A stretch of 64,000 nt of DNA from Streptococcus cuniculi (GTDB lineage: Bacteria > Bacillota > Bacilli > Lactobacillales > Streptococcaceae), in contig NZ_SPPD01000001.1 of assembly GCF_004570575.1 (NCBI RefSeq), forward strand, positions 124,001 to 188,000, in the 5' to 3' direction. The position numbers were made by a program, and so were the translations under genes. This document shows positions 18,043 to 27,539 of this stretch, in pieces. Numbering within the stretch: position 1 is the stretch's first letter; the number at the start of each line of letters is the position of its first letter. The notes beneath the pieces are model-generated. The model ran no database searches. It was given only the letters and a program-made list of their open reading frames with translations, and had not been told where the DNA came from.

Positions 18043-19359
18043 ATGAGAATTGGACTATTTACAGATACCTATTTTCCGCAAGTATCAGGTGTAGCGACCT
18101 CGATTAAGACGCTCAAGACCGAGTTAGAAAAGCAGGGACACCGCGTCTTTATCTTTACGACGACTGACAAGGACGTCAATCGCTATGAGGATTGGGAGAT
18201 TATTCGGATTCCGAGCGTGCCCTTTTTTGCCTTTAAGGATCGTCGGGTGGCCTATCGTGGATTTGCTGACGCCCTAAAAATTGCAGGGCGTTACGATTTG
18301 GATATTATCCACACCCAGACAGAATTTTCCTTAGGGATTTTGGGGAAAATGATTGCGCGGGAGCTGGATATTCCCGTGGTGCATACCTACCACACCCAGT
18401 ATGAAGATTATGTCCGCTATATTGCCAAGGGAAAATTGATTCGTCCCAGCATGGTCAAGTATCTGGTTCGTGCCTTTTTAAACGATTTGGACGGGGTGAT
18501 TTGTCCCAGTGAAATTGTCGAAAATCTCCTGACAGAATACAATGTCCTGATTTCCAAACGGGTGATTCCGACAGGGATTGAACTAGCCAAGTTTGACCGC
18601 CCAGAGATTACCAACGAGACCATCTTAGAACTACGAGGACAGTTGGGCATTCAGCCAGATGAGACCATGTTGCTCAGCCTGTCGCGGATTTCCTATGAAA
18701 AAAATATTCAAGCCATTATCGCGGCTATGCCACGCATTCTCGCCGAAAATGAGAAGGTTAAGCTGATTATTGCAGGGGGTGGACCATACGCTGAGGAATT
18801 GGCGCAGCAGATTAAAGACTTGGAGCTGGAGGAGCGGGTCGTGATGACGGGAATGATTGCACCGAGCGAGACGGCTCTCTACTATAAGGCGGCGGATTTC
18901 TTCGTCTCAGCCTCTACCAGTGAAACGCAGGGCTTGACCTATCTTGAAAGTCTGGCTTCTGGCACACCTGTCATTGCCGAGTGGAATCCTTACTTGGAAA
19001 ATGTCGTGACCGACAAGATGTTTGGTACCTTGTACAAGCATGAGGCGGAGCTAGCCGATGCTGTTTTGGATGCCATTGTAGTGACCCCTGACATGAGCCC
19101 GCATCACCTAGCGAAAAAGTTGTATGACATCTCGGCTGAAAATTTTGGTCGTAGGGTCTATGAATACTATCTGGACTTGAAAATTTCCTATGATTTTAGG
19201 CGTGAACATATCAACGATGATAGCACAGCTGAAACGCTGCTGAAAGAGGCTATTAGCCTGCCTAAGCGCGCCTTTGTCAAATCGTCTGATACAACAGCTA
19301 CTATCGTTAAAAAATCCGTTGAGCAGGTCAAGTCTATTCGGAATTATTTTGAGGAGTGA
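18043..19359 (+). CDS. GT4 glycosyltransferase, probable diacylglycerol glucosyltransferase
   Basis: A 438-residue retaining glycosyltransferase. The acceptor domain starts MRIGLFTDTYFPQVSGVATSI; the donor motif is FVSASTSETQGLTYLESLASGTPVIA (E-x7-E). It resembles the 1,2-diacylglycerol 3-glucosyltransferases that make membrane glucolipid and the lipoteichoic acid anchor (IagA of group B Streptococcus is of this type). It begins directly after the stop codon of the preceding glycosyltransferase, so the pair should make mono- and di-hexosyl-diacylglycerol in sequence. The long C-terminal tail past residue 390 is family-typical. Confidence 0.85.
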   Translation: MRIGLFTDTYFPQVSGVATSIKTLKTELEKQGHRVFIFTTTDKDVNRYEDWEIIRIPSVPFFAFKDRRVAYRGFADALKIAGRYDLDIIHTQTEFSLGILGKMIARELDIPVVHTYHTQYEDYVRYIAKGKLIRPSMVKYLVRAFLNDLDGVICPSEIVENLLTEYNVLISKRVIPTGIELAKFDRPEITNETILELRGQLGIQPDETMLLSLSRISYEKNIQAIIAAMPRILAENEKVKLIIAGGGPYAEELAQQIKDLELEERVVMTGMIAPSETALYYKAADFFVSASTSETQGLTYLESLASGTPVIAEWNPYLENVVTDKMFGTLYKHEAELADAVLDAIVVTPDMSPHHLAKKLYDISAENFGRRVYEYYLDLKISYDFRREHINDDSTAETLLKEAISLPKRAFVKSSDTTATIVKKSVEQVKSIRNYFEE

Positions 19360-19440
19360 TATGCTATGAAACTATTAGAGGTTATGTAATATATATTTAG
19401 GTGTTATGCCCGCTTTCTTCCTGAAAATCAGAATAAATAC

Positions 19441-19468
19441 TTGAAATTTTGTCTGAAGGTGCTATAAT
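19441..19468 (+). promoter_or_regulatory. Promoter of the T-box transcript
   Basis: TTGAAA (19441-19446), 16-bp spacer, TATAAT (19463-19468), just before the T-box leader. Confidence 0.75.
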
Positions 19469-19473
19469 AGCAA

Positions 19474-19702
19474 TCAGAGACAAGTCTCTTAGGAACTTTT
19501 TTCAAGAGAGTGCGTGGTTGCTGCAAACGCATAAAAAGCTTGATGAGATACTCCTCTGTGCATTTTTATGAAAACATAAAACGGTTGCTACGATATAGCT
19601 AATTCGAGGTGCTTGCTCTGGTCTGATTTGAAGTAGACAGAGGGCACGAATGAAGGTGGAACCACGTTGCGACGTCCTTTTTAGGGGGTCGCTTTTGTTT
19701 TG
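19474..19702 (+). promoter_or_regulatory. Threonine T-box leader (tRNA-sensing riboswitch)
   Basis: The T-box core AAGGTGGAACCACGT is at 19653-19667, followed by a terminator (GCGACGTCCT/AGGGGGTCGC, 19669-19692, T-rich tail). Stem I is visible: base CAGAG/CTCTG, then TCTC/GAGA above it, leaving a specifier loop whose 3' side is TACTC. This displays ACT (Thr) at 19550-19552. The distal AGAGAGTGCG...GGTTGCTGCAAACGC loop is also T-box-like. Uncharged tRNA-Thr should favour read-through into the genes at 19732, 20060 and thrS. Confidence 0.92.
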
Positions 19703-19731
19703 ACGAAGTAAGTATCAGAAAGGGAGGCTGC

Positions 19732-20082
19732 ATGACTATTCAAGAACTACTGGAGCGTAGCCTTGCAATTCGAGAGGTCTACCGTGAACTGGAAGTCACG
19801 CACCACGGAAGTGAGTGGACGATTGAGGAGGATTTGCTGGGCTTGTCTAACGATATTGGTAATCTCAACCGCCTTGTAATGACCAAACAGGGGCGCTACT
19901 ATGATGAAACACCCTATCACTTGGAGCAGAAGTTGGCTGAAAACATTTGGTGGCTGGTGGAACTTTCTCAGCGTCTAGGTATTGACCTTGAGGCAGAATT
20001 GGAACAATTCCTATCTGATAAGGAGGACCGCTTTGGCATATCAGATAAAGGAGGCAATCATGGAACAATTTATAGCGGCTAA
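19732..20082 (+). CDS. MazG-like small protein between T-box and thrS
   Basis: A 116-residue soluble helical protein (IQELLERSLAIREVYRELEVTHHGSEWTIEEDLLGLSNDIGNLNRLVM...YHLEQKLAENIWWLVELSQRLGIDL). The helix pattern, with EEDLLGLSNDIGNL and an E/D-rich second helix, resembles the all-alpha NTP pyrophosphohydrolase (MazG) superfamily; I cannot confirm all metal ligands. Ribosome site GGGAGG. It is the first gene behind the threonine T-box and overlaps the next gene by 23 nt. Confidence 0.65.
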   Translation: MTIQELLERSLAIREVYRELEVTHHGSEWTIEEDLLGLSNDIGNLNRLVMTKQGRYYDETPYHLEQKLAENIWWLVELSQRLGIDLEAELEQFLSDKEDRFGISDKGGNHGTIYSG

Positions 20083-20674
20083 TCTTAAATGGACGCGGGA
20101 GCCTGATCGTTATAGCGTGTCGGATGAAGAAATCACGATGACAACTCTTCCCCATACGGACCTTTGGCAGCGGACCTACTATCATTTCCGCAATGACAAT
20201 GCGCCCGTTTTGCAACTGGAGACGGAGGAGGAGTATTTTTCCTTTGTGGTCAAGACGGAGTTTGACAGCAAGCATCGTTTTGATCAGTGCGGAGTGGTGG
20301 TCTATCTGGATAGCGATAATTGGCTCAAGGCCTCTATTGAATACGAAAATGAGACGATACAGCATCTGGGAAGTGTGGTCACCAATCAAGGCTACTCAGA
20401 CTGGGCAACGACGGAGATTGCAGCCAGTATCAAGGAAATGTGGTACCGTCTCAGTCGTCGTGGGCAGGATTTCCGTTTGGAATGTTCAACCGACGGCAAG
20501 CAGTTTCAACAAATGCGGATTTGTCATCTGCATGCGGCAAATGCAAGGATTTCATTTGGGCTATATGCTTGTAGCCCAGAGGCTTCATCCTTCACTGCCC
20601 GTTTTACCGATATGTCTGTCGGTGAATGTCAGTGGCTAGCCCATGACGGGCAGGCACCTGATGAGTTGGTATGA
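20060..20674 (+). CDS. DUF1349 family protein, concanavalin-like fold
   Basis: A 204-residue beta-rich protein (LKWTREPDRYSVSDEEITMTTLPHTDLWQRTYYHF...FSFVVKTEFDSKHRFDQCGVVVYLDSDNWLKASIEYEN). This matches DUF1349/YesU-type concanavalin-like proteins, soluble and sometimes thought to bind sugars. Function is not established. The start at 20060 follows AAAGGAGG and lies inside the end of the preceding gene. It sits between the threonine T-box and thrS, so it should respond to threonyl-tRNA charging. Confidence 0.8.
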   Translation: MEQFIAANLKWTREPDRYSVSDEEITMTTLPHTDLWQRTYYHFRNDNAPVLQLETEEEYFSFVVKTEFDSKHRFDQCGVVVYLDSDNWLKASIEYENETIQHLGSVVTNQGYSDWATTEIAASIKEMWYRLSRRGQDFRLECSTDGKQFQQMRICHLHAANARISFGLYACSPEASSFTARFTDMSVGECQWLAHDGQAPDELV

Positions 20675-20759
20675 TGTAAGATAGGGTGAGTGCTACTCCC
20701 CAAGCGATGTGGCATGCACCTAAACCCAAAATAAAGATATTAGAAAAAAGGAGAACGAT

Positions 20760-22709
20760 ATGATTCACATTACTTTCCCAGACGGCGCTGTACGCGAATT
20801 TGAATCTGGTGTAACAACTTTTGAGATTGCCCAATCCATTAGCAATTCTCTTGCCAAAAAGGCACTTGCTGGTAAATTGAACGGCAAATTGATTGATACA
20901 ACCCGTGCGATTACAGAGGACGGGTCACTGGAAATTGTCACTCCAGACCATGAAGACGCGCTTGACATCTTGCGCCACTCAGCAGCCCACTTGTTTGCGC
21001 AAGCGGCTCGCCGCCATTTCCCAGACATTCACCTAGGAGTTGGTCCTGCGATTCAAGACGGTTTCTACTATGACACGGATAATGAAGCAGGACAGATTTC
21101 AAATGAAGATTTGGCAGCCATTGAAGAAGAGATGCGGAAGATTGTCAAGGAGAATTTCCCAAGCATTCGCGAGGAAGTGTCCAAAGATGAAGCGCGGGAG
21201 ATTTTCAAAAATGACCCTTATAAATTGGAATTGATTGAAGAGCATTCCGAGGATGAGGGGGGCTTGACCATTTATCGCCAAGGTGAATATGTAGACCTCT
21301 GCCGTGGTCCCCATGTGCCGTCCACAGGTCGCATTCAAGTCTTTCAGTTGCTCAATGTAGCGGGTGCTTACTGGCGTGGAAATAGCGATAATGCCATGAT
21401 GCAACGGGTCTATGGTACGGCTTGGTTTGACAAAAAAGATTTGAAAAACTATATTCAAATGCGGGAAGAAGCCAAGGAACGTGACCACCGTAAACTTGGA
21501 AAAGAACTTGATTTGTTCATGATTAGTCAAGAGGTTGGTCAAGGCTTGCCGTTCTGGTTGCCAAATGGCGCGACTATCCGTCGCACCTTGGAGCGCTACA
21601 TTACGGATAAGGAGCTGGCATCTGGCTATCAACACGTTTATACACCGCCGCTCGCATCTGTCGAGTTGTACAAGACCTCTGGTCACTGGGAGCATTATTC
21701 AGAGGATATGTTCCCACCAATGGACATGGGGGACGGGGAGGAATTTGTCCTACGTCCAATGAACTGTCCGCACCACATTCAAGTCTACAAAAACCATGTG
21801 CGCTCTTACCGCGAATTGCCAGTCCGTATTGCCGAGCTTGGCATGATGCACCGCTATGAAAAATCAGGCGCACTTTCAGGACTTCAACGGGTGCGTGAGA
21901 TGACCTTGAATGACGGGCATATCTTCGTTGCTCCAGAGCAAATTCAAGAAGAATTTAAACGTGCGCTTCAGTTGATTATTGACGTATATGCGGACTTCAA
22001 CTTGACGGATTACCGTTTCCGTCTCTCCTATCGTGATCCAGAAGATAAGCATAAATATTATGACAATGACGAGATGTGGGAAAATGCCCAAGCCATGTTG
22101 AAAGGTGCTATGGATGATATGGGCTTGGATTACTTTGAGGCAGAGGGAGAAGCAGCCTTCTACGGTCCGAAATTGGATATTCAGGTGAAAACAGCCCTTG
22201 GAAATGAGGAGACCCTATCTACTATTCAGCTGGATTTCCTCTTGCCAGAGCGCTTTGACCTCCATTATATCGGGGCTGATGGAGAGGAACACCGCCCTGT
22301 CATGATTCACCGTGGCGTGATTTCAACCATGGAACGCTTCACCGCGATTCTGATTGAAACCTACAAAGGTGCTTTCCCGACCTGGCTCGCTCCAACCCAA
22401 GTAACCGTGATTCCAGTGTCCAATGAAAAACACGTAGACTACGCTTGGGAAGTGGCGAAAGAATTGCAAAACCATGGTGTACGTGCCGTTGTGGATGAGC
22501 GCAATGAAAAAATGCAGTACAAGATTCGCCAAAGTCAAACAGGAAAAATCCCGTATCAGTTGATTGTCGGAGATAAGGAAGTAGAAGACCGTGCTGTCAA
22601 TGTCCGCCGCTATGGACACAAGGAAACACAGACAGTCAGCCTCGCAGCCTTTACCGATCAGATACTTACAGATATTGCTAACTATTCACGTACCCCAAAA
22701 GATGTGTAA
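20760..22709 (+). CDS. thrS: Threonyl-tRNA synthetase
   Basis: Class II synthetase of 649 residues. Domains in order: TGS (1-60), editing domain with [17 protein letters not shown] (near 72) and DLCRGPHVP (near 180), catalytic core with motif 2 region [16 protein letters not shown] and motif 3 [11 protein letters not shown], and the anticodon-binding domain (about 540-640). Cys/His zinc ligands are in [13 protein letters not shown]. Ribosome site AAAAAAGGAG. The only T-box upstream is 1.1 kb away, beyond two other genes; I see no second leader in the 85 nt before thrS. Confidence 0.97.
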   Translation: MIHITFPDGAVREFESGVTTFEIAQSISNSLAKKALAGKLNGKLIDTTRAITEDGSLEIVTPDHEDALDILRHSAAHLFAQAARRHFPDIHLGVGPAIQDGFYYDTDNEAGQISNEDLAAIEEEMRKIVKENFPSIREEVSKDEAREIFKNDPYKLELIEEHSEDEGGLTIYRQGEYVDLCRGPHVPSTGRIQVFQLLNVAGAYWRGNSDNAMMQRVYGTAWFDKKDLKNYIQMREEAKERDHRKLGKELDLFMISQEVGQGLPFWLPNGATIRRTLERYITDKELASGYQHVYTPPLASVELYKTSGHWEHYSEDMFPPMDMGDGEEFVLRPMNCPHHIQVYKNHVRSYRELPVRIAELGMMHRYEKSGALSGLQRVREMTLNDGHIFVAPEQIQEEFKRALQLIIDVYADFNLTDYRFRLSYRDPEDKHKYYDNDEMWENAQAMLKGAMDDMGLDYFEAEGEAAFYGPKLDIQVKTALGNEETLSTIQLDFLLPERFDLHYIGADGEEHRPVMIHRGVISTMERFTAILIETYKGAFPTWLAPTQVTVIPVSNEKHVDYAWEVAKELQNHGVRAVVDERNEKMQYKIRQSQTGKIPYQLIVGDKEVEDRAVNVRRYGHKETQTVSLAAFTDQILTDIANYSRTPKDV

Positions 22710-22751
22710 GTAGCAGTTAGCTGATAGGAGTGACTTTTAAAAAGGATGAAG

Positions 22752-22836
22752 ATAGGGGCTGGGATCAAGCTCCTATTTTCTATCGATTTCTATGTTTGAA
22801 AGGGAAACAGGTCGCCTGTCCCTCCCTCGTTCAAAC
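22752..22836. repeat. Hairpin repeats downstream of thrS
   Basis: Two stem-loops without coding potential: AGGGGCT/AGCTCCT (about 22753-22773) and GTTTGAA/TTCAAAC (22793-22835) enclosing ACAGG/CCTGT. They resemble the GGGGCTGGGA-type hairpins seen between streptococcal genes. They may terminate thrS transcription. Confidence 0.45.
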
Positions 22837-22914
22837 ATCACTATCTGACGAGGTGAAAAAACCATCAGTAGGAGGGATATCTCGTTGGGTAGATGAAGGG
22901 AAAAGGAGGCAAAG

Positions 22915-23934
22915 ATGGGGAAATTCTGGTCTGAACACAGATACCCTTTTACGCAGAAAGGGATAGTAGAACGCTATCGTGTAGCCAAGCGACTGCTATT
23001 GCTAAGGGAGCAGGGTTGGTCTGATGATAGCTTGGGCAGGGCAGTCGCTAGACAATTGGACTTGAGTGACAGTCGGATAGGCTCTCCCTTGTTTTTCACG
23101 CTTTGGCGCTTAGAGAAGCAGTTCAAATCTCCCAGACAGCTCTTGGACTTGCTGGTTGCTATAGTCGGTATGCCAGAGGATGTCACAGGAGAACGAGCAG
23201 AGAATCAAGCACTCGTGGCACGGTTTTATCCAAATCTCGCTCCCCACGATTCCTTTTGGTGGGAACTTTCCCAGCTGGTTGACCAAGCCTTTCCCTGTCA
23301 GACCATGAGCCAACAGGACTTGCTTGCACGGCAACTGCACCAACTCCGCTATGTGATTTCCAGCCAGCAGGCAGAGTATGTCCGTCAGCAGTTTAAACGA
23401 TCGGGCGAGACAGATCGTCAGGCGCTGGCTCGTTATCTACGGAAAGTCTATCCATGGTGGCATTGGAAGAAGGACTACACCATTGGAAGTTCTGCGCGAT
23501 TGCACAACAAACTCAAGTTTGAACAGGGGACTAAACGCTATCCGTCAGCCTATCCCTCTTTTAATATCAAGATTCTGATTCATTTTCATACAGAGTTTAT
23601 CCTTGACAGTCGAGGGAATTTCCTCAATGAACTGGATGCGCAAGAAGTTACCGAGATTGGCATCGTCAATGGAGCTAGTTTCAACTATGGAAAAGCGGGC
23701 AAACGCCACTGGGACTTGGATGTCGATACGGTCAGACCTCATGACCCCGCCTTTCGCAATCAGGTAACGCAAGGCTTTCGGGCTCCCAACCGAAGTGGAC
23801 GAGGGGAGGCGGAATATGACCGCAGCTACTTTAACCCGCAGGGACTATACGCAGAAAAAGGTCTCTCCAATCACCAACAGACCAAGCTGGTCGTGCGGGA
23901 GTTTAAACAATTACTGAAAAAAAGAAGCCGTTGA
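22915..23934 (+). CDS. Uncharacterised protein, probably DUF3114 family
   Basis: A 339-residue soluble protein. From memory it matches the streptococcal DUF3114 family, which has no known function. The N-terminal half is helical and basic; the C-terminal half (about 195-325) is mixed, with YPSAYPSFNIKILIHFHTEFILDSRGNFLNEL and an NGASFNYG motif. No signal peptide or membrane span. Ribosome site AAAAGGAGG just before the ATG. It stands alone between thrS and vicRKX, with its own terminator. Confidence 0.65.
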   Translation: MGKFWSEHRYPFTQKGIVERYRVAKRLLLLREQGWSDDSLGRAVARQLDLSDSRIGSPLFFTLWRLEKQFKSPRQLLDLLVAIVGMPEDVTGERAENQALVARFYPNLAPHDSFWWELSQLVDQAFPCQTMSQQDLLARQLHQLRYVISSQQAEYVRQQFKRSGETDRQALARYLRKVYPWWHWKKDYTIGSSARLHNKLKFEQGTKRYPSAYPSFNIKILIHFHTEFILDSRGNFLNELDAQEVTEIGIVNGASFNYGKAGKRHWDLDVDTVRPHDPAFRNQVTQGFRAPNRSGRGEAEYDRSYFNPQGLYAEKGLSNHQQTKLVVREFKQLLKKRSR

Positions 23935-23960
23935 AGAACTGTATGTCTTCAGCGGTTTTT
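23928..23960 (+). terminator. Terminator overlapping the DUF3114-like stop codon
   Basis: Stem CCGTTGAAGA/TCTTCAGCGG followed by TTTTT. Confidence 0.85.
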
Positions 23961-24321
23961 GCCTAGGGGGTCGCTTTTTAATAGTTAGGGAAAAAGCGAC
24001 TGGTAGGGAGATTCTGTGTTTTCTTTAAAAATATAGTAATACTCAAAGAAAATCAAAAATTAACCATTATTTCTAAAAATTTGAAAATAATTTCTGAATC
24101 TTGTCAATTTGACGATAAAAATGTACCAGTATCCCCCAACTCCCGCTGTTCCCAAGCATCTATCTGTTGGTCATTTGTATCAGGTGTGGGGCTACTATTT
24201 TTACTATCTTATTTTTTGAAGATTGTCAAGTAGGACTTCTGTAGCCACTTTCCACGCTTCTGTCATGCGAATTCGGGGGAGTTTTGGTATAATGGGCATT
24301 AGAATGACGAGGTGAGAAAAG
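23961..24321. other. Intergenic region upstream of vicR
   Basis: About 360 bp with no gene. It holds AATACTC plus AAAATCAAAAA near 24032, which looks like a lone BOX-type end, and the vicR promoter at the right: an extended -10 TGGTATAAT with TATAAT at 24288-24293. No convincing -35 is seen. Confidence 0.5.
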
Positions 24322-25026
24322 ATGAAAAAAATCTTGATTGTAGATGATGAGAAGCCGATTTCAGATATTATCAAATTTAATATGACACGAGAAGGGTATG
24401 AAGTGGTGACGGCTTTTGATGGTCGGGAAGCCTTGGCGGTATTTGAAGCCGAATTTCCAGATATCGTGATTTTGGATTTGATGCTGCCAGAGATTGATGG
24501 GCTGGAAGTAGCGCGGACCATTCGCAAGACCAGCAATGTGCCGATTTTGATGCTCTCTGCCAAAGATAGTGAATTTGACAAGGTCATCGGTCTTGAGATT
24601 GGAGCAGATGACTACGTGACCAAGCCCTTCTCTAATCGGGAATTGCAAGCGCGGGTCAGGGCCCTGTTGCGCCGCAGTGAGTTGTCTGAAACCCAGATTG
24701 ATATGGAAACCACTGGAACGCCTGAGTTGACCATTCGAGATTTGGTTATTCTTCCAGATGCCTTTGTGGCTAAAAAGCATGGCAAGGAGTTGGAGTTGAC
24801 CCATCGTGAATTTGAGTTGCTCCACCATTTGTCTAAGCACTTGGGACAGGTCATGACGCGAGAGCATTTGTTGGAAACCGTGTGGGGATATGACTACTTC
24901 GGAGATGTGCGGACGGTGGATGTGACGGTTCGTCGTCTCCGTGAGAAGATTGAAGATACACCGAGCCGTCCAGAATACATCTTGACACGGCGTGGTGTAG
25001 GATATTATATAAAGGGAAATGATTAA
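24322..25026 (+). CDS. vicR: Essential response regulator VicR (WalR)
   Basis: OmpR/PhoB-type response regulator, 234 residues, controlling cell-wall hydrolases and surface genes. The receiver domain has the DDE acidic pocket (IVDDEKPI), phospho-Asp in [12 protein letters not shown] (near residue 52) and the conserved Lys in [11 protein letters not shown]. The C-terminal winged helix ends [28 protein letters not shown]. It overlaps vicK by 8 nt; vicX follows. VicR is normally essential in streptococci. Confidence 0.97.
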   Translation: MKKILIVDDEKPISDIIKFNMTREGYEVVTAFDGREALAVFEAEFPDIVILDLMLPEIDGLEVARTIRKTSNVPILMLSAKDSEFDKVIGLEIGADDYVTKPFSNRELQARVRALLRRSELSETQIDMETTGTPELTIRDLVILPDAFVAKKHGKELELTHREFELLHHLSKHLGQVMTREHLLETVWGYDYFGDVRTVDVTVRRLREKIEDTPSRPEYILTRRGVGYYIKGND

Positions 25027-26371
25027 TCAATTACGGTATTTAATAACGACACCTGAGTTTTGGTTTGTAGTCATCTTGATTGGTTTTGTCATTACATTGA
25101 CAGTCTTACTGATTGAAAATTACCGGGATAATCAGCAAATCAAAAAACTCAATCAAAAGGTCAAACGGTTAATTGAGCTGGACTACTCCGATGTTCTAGA
25201 TATGCGCGGTAGCCCTGAAATCACAGAGATGGCGAATTCGCTCAACGATTTGTCTGAGGTGATTCGCCTGACCCATGACCATTTGGAGCAGGAAAAGACG
25301 CGTCTATCCTCCATTCTTGCCTATATGAGTGATGGGGTGATGGCGGCAGACCGCATGGGGCGGGTCATCATGGTCAATGAAACTGCCCAAAAGCAGTTGG
25401 GGCTTGCTTCTAAAACGGCTGAGCAGCGGGATTTGTTGGAAATTCTAGGCATTCGTGAGGAGTACAGTTTTCGGGATTTGCTAGCGCAGACGCCTGAAAT
25501 CGTCATCGAACACGATAATGAAAATGGTGAATTTCTGACCTTGCGGGCCAATTTTGCGACCATTCGTAGCGAAAGTGGCTTGATTTCAGGACTCGTTGTT
25601 GTCTTGCATGATATGACCGAGCAGGCAAAGGAAGAGCGGGAGCGGCGCTTGTTTGTTTCAAACGTCAGCCACGAATTGCGGACCCCGCTGACTTCGGTCA
25701 AATCCTATCTGGAAGCCCTTGATGATGGCGCCTTGACCGAATCAGTCGCACCGAGCTTTGTCAAGGTGTCGCTCGATGAGACCAACCGCATGATGCGGAT
25801 GATTTCAGATTTGTTGAGCCTGTCACGCATTGACAATCAGGTTAGTTCAGCGGATGTGGAGTTGATTAACTTTACAGCCTTTGTGACCTTTATCTTAAAC
25901 CGCTTTGATCAGATGAAGAGTCAGCAGGAAAACGGTAAGGAATATACCATTGTCCGTGATTACCAGATTACACCGATTTGGATTGAGATTGATACGGATA
26001 AGATGACGCAAGTCATGGATAATATTTTAAATAACGCCATTAAGTATTCACCAGACGGTGGGAAAATCACCTTTAGCATGAAAACGACAGATACTCAGTT
26101 GGTTGTCTCCATTTCTGATGAGGGTTTGGGCATTCCCAAGGCTGATTTACCACGGATTTTTGACCGCTTTTATCGGGTGGATAAGGCCCGTTCACGAGCG
26201 CAAGGTGGTACAGGACTTGGTCTTGCCATTGCCAAAGAAATTGTCAAGCAGCATAAGGGCTTTATCTGGGCGAAGAGTGAATATGGACATGGGTCAACCT
26301 TCACCATTGTGCTACCATACATTAAAGATATAACAGCTGATGAGTGGGAGGACGCAGAAGAGGAAGAATAG
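25019..26371 (+). CDS. vicK: Sensor histidine kinase VicK (WalK)
   Basis: A 450-residue sensor kinase with a single N-terminal membrane span (about 12-32) and almost no extracellular part, the streptococcal VicK type. Then come HAMP-like (35-90) and PAS (95-200) regions, the dimerisation/phosphotransfer helix with [18 protein letters not shown], and the ATPase domain with N, G1 (DEGLGIP) and G2 ([14 protein letters not shown]) boxes. The acidic tail EEEE is unremarkable. It is translationally coupled to vicR. Confidence 0.97.
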   Translation: MINQLRYLITTPEFWFVVILIGFVITLTVLLIENYRDNQQIKKLNQKVKRLIELDYSDVLDMRGSPEITEMANSLNDLSEVIRLTHDHLEQEKTRLSSILAYMSDGVMAADRMGRVIMVNETAQKQLGLASKTAEQRDLLEILGIREEYSFRDLLAQTPEIVIEHDNENGEFLTLRANFATIRSESGLISGLVVVLHDMTEQAKEERERRLFVSNVSHELRTPLTSVKSYLEALDDGALTESVAPSFVKVSLDETNRMMRMISDLLSLSRIDNQVSSADVELINFTAFVTFILNRFDQMKSQQENGKEYTIVRDYQITPIWIEIDTDKMTQVMDNILNNAIKYSPDGGKITFSMKTTDTQLVVSISDEGLGIPKADLPRIFDRFYRVDKARSRAQGGTGLGLAIAKEIVKQHKGFIWAKSEYGHGSTFTIVLPYIKDITADEWEDAEEEE

Positions 26372-26377
26372 GAGTGT

Positions 26378-27181
26378 ATGGGAGAAAGAGGATTTCGATA
26401 TAGTATTTTAGCCTCTGGTTCAAGTGGAAATTCCTTTTACTTGGAGACAGAGAAGAAAAAGATTTTAGTAGATGCTGGCTTGTCCGGCAAGAAAATTACG
26501 AGTTTATTAGCAGAAATTGATCGCAGACCCGAGGAGTTGGATGCCATTTTAGTGACGCACGAGCATAGTGATCATATCCATGGCATTGGCGTTTTAGCTC
26601 GCAAATATGGCATGGACATCTATGCCAATGAGGCAACTTGGCAGGCCATGGAGGGAAAGCTAGGGAAGATTGCCCTTGAGCAAAAGCATATTTTTGAGTT
26701 GGGGGTGACCAAGACCTTTGGGGACTTGGATATTGAAAGCTTCGGTGTCAGCCATGATGCGGCTTGTCCACAATTTTATCGCTTTATGAAGGATGATAAG
26801 AGCTTTGTCATGCTGACGGATACGGGCTATGTCAGCGATCGTCTAGCAGGGATTATCGAAAATGCTGACGGATACTTGATTGAATCCAACCATGATGTTG
26901 AGATTCTGCGGTCAGGTTCCTACTCATGGAATCTCAAGCAGCGCATTTTGTCTGATAAGGGGCACCTTTGTAATGAAGATGGGGCAGATGCCATGATTCG
27001 CTCTCTTGGAAATCGCACCAAGAAGATCTATCTAGGCCATCTCAGCAAAGAAAATAATATCAAAGAGCTGGCCCACATGACCATGGTTAATCAGCTAGCC
27101 CAAGCTGACTTGGGTGTCGGAATTGATTTTCAAATCTATGATACATCGCCAGACACTGCAACACCCCTCACCACTATTTAA
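26378..27181 (+). CDS. vicX: VicX/WalJ metallo-beta-lactamase-fold hydrolase
   Basis: A 267-residue cytoplasmic metallo-beta-lactamase-fold protein (YycJ/WalJ). Metal motif THEHSDHIHGIG is near residue 66; other metal residues are in MLTDTGYVSD and YLGHLSKENN. Homologues have nuclease activity and affect DNA repair and the Vic pathway. It starts 6 nt after vicK with an AGGAG site and ends the vicRKX operon; a strong terminator follows. Confidence 0.95.
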   Translation: MGERGFRYSILASGSSGNSFYLETEKKKILVDAGLSGKKITSLLAEIDRRPEELDAILVTHEHSDHIHGIGVLARKYGMDIYANEATWQAMEGKLGKIALEQKHIFELGVTKTFGDLDIESFGVSHDAACPQFYRFMKDDKSFVMLTDTGYVSDRLAGIIENADGYLIESNHDVEILRSGSYSWNLKQRILSDKGHLCNEDGADAMIRSLGNRTKKIYLGHLSKENNIKELAHMTMVNQLAQADLGVGIDFQIYDTSPDTATPLTTI

Positions 27182-27190
27182 AGCGAAGCG

Positions 27191-27236
27191 AACCATATAG
27201 ACTTTGCAAAGTCTGTGTGGTTTTTATTATATTGTC
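27191..27236 (+). terminator. Terminator of vicRKX
   Basis: Stem AACCATATAGACTTT/AAAGTCTGTGTGGTT with a tiny loop and TTTTTATT tail. Confidence 0.85.
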
Positions 27237-27260
27237 ATTTAGGTATAAATTCTTCTAGCT

Positions 27261-27286
27261 CTAAAGGTAGTATATACTACCTTTAG
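27261..27286. repeat. Perfect 26-bp palindrome
   Basis: A perfectly symmetrical sequence built on CTAAAGGTAG and its complement, centred on TATATA. Related TACC/GGTA palindromes occur at 30822-30848 and in the ACCTTTAGGT-plus-ATAAACGAAATGA module near 31022 and 40342. It is probably the edge of the repeat block. Confidence 0.6.
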
Positions 27287-27366
27287 TTTATAAATAGTGT
27301 GTCTGAATAAGTAGTTACCTATCAAACAAGACGCGAGTGAAGCGAGCATTTAAAAGATATTTCCCG

Positions 27367-27520
27367 ATATAGTGGTATCCTAGACAATACTGTTGTTCGT
27401 GTCTAGGACGGGATTTTTGAGACCTTTGGCTCAAAAATGTGGGATGAAACTCCGTAGGAGGTTGAAATAGTTCGGGGAACTATTTCAATCGGGAAATAGC
27501 AAAAGAGACTAAATGTAAAC
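27367..27520 (+). repeat. Three-hairpin repeat, copy 1, fused to a BOX-type hairpin
   Basis: After ATAGTGGTA come hairpin 1 TCCTAGACA/TGTCTAGGA (27378-27408), hairpin 2 TTTTTGAG/CTCAAAAA (27414-27437) and hairpin 3 AACTCC/GGAGGTT (27448-27463). A BOX-type hairpin TTGAAATAGTT/AACTATTTCAA (27462-27488) is fused to the end. Copies 2 and 3 are at 48257 and 52360. Confidence 0.7.
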
Positions 27521-27539
27521 GAAATGACTGTACCTTTAG

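Noticed and set aside
22730..22966. 78-codon frame between thrS and the DUF3114-like gene
   Set aside because: It covers hairpins, lacks a ribosome site and overlaps the real gene that has AAAAGGAGG.
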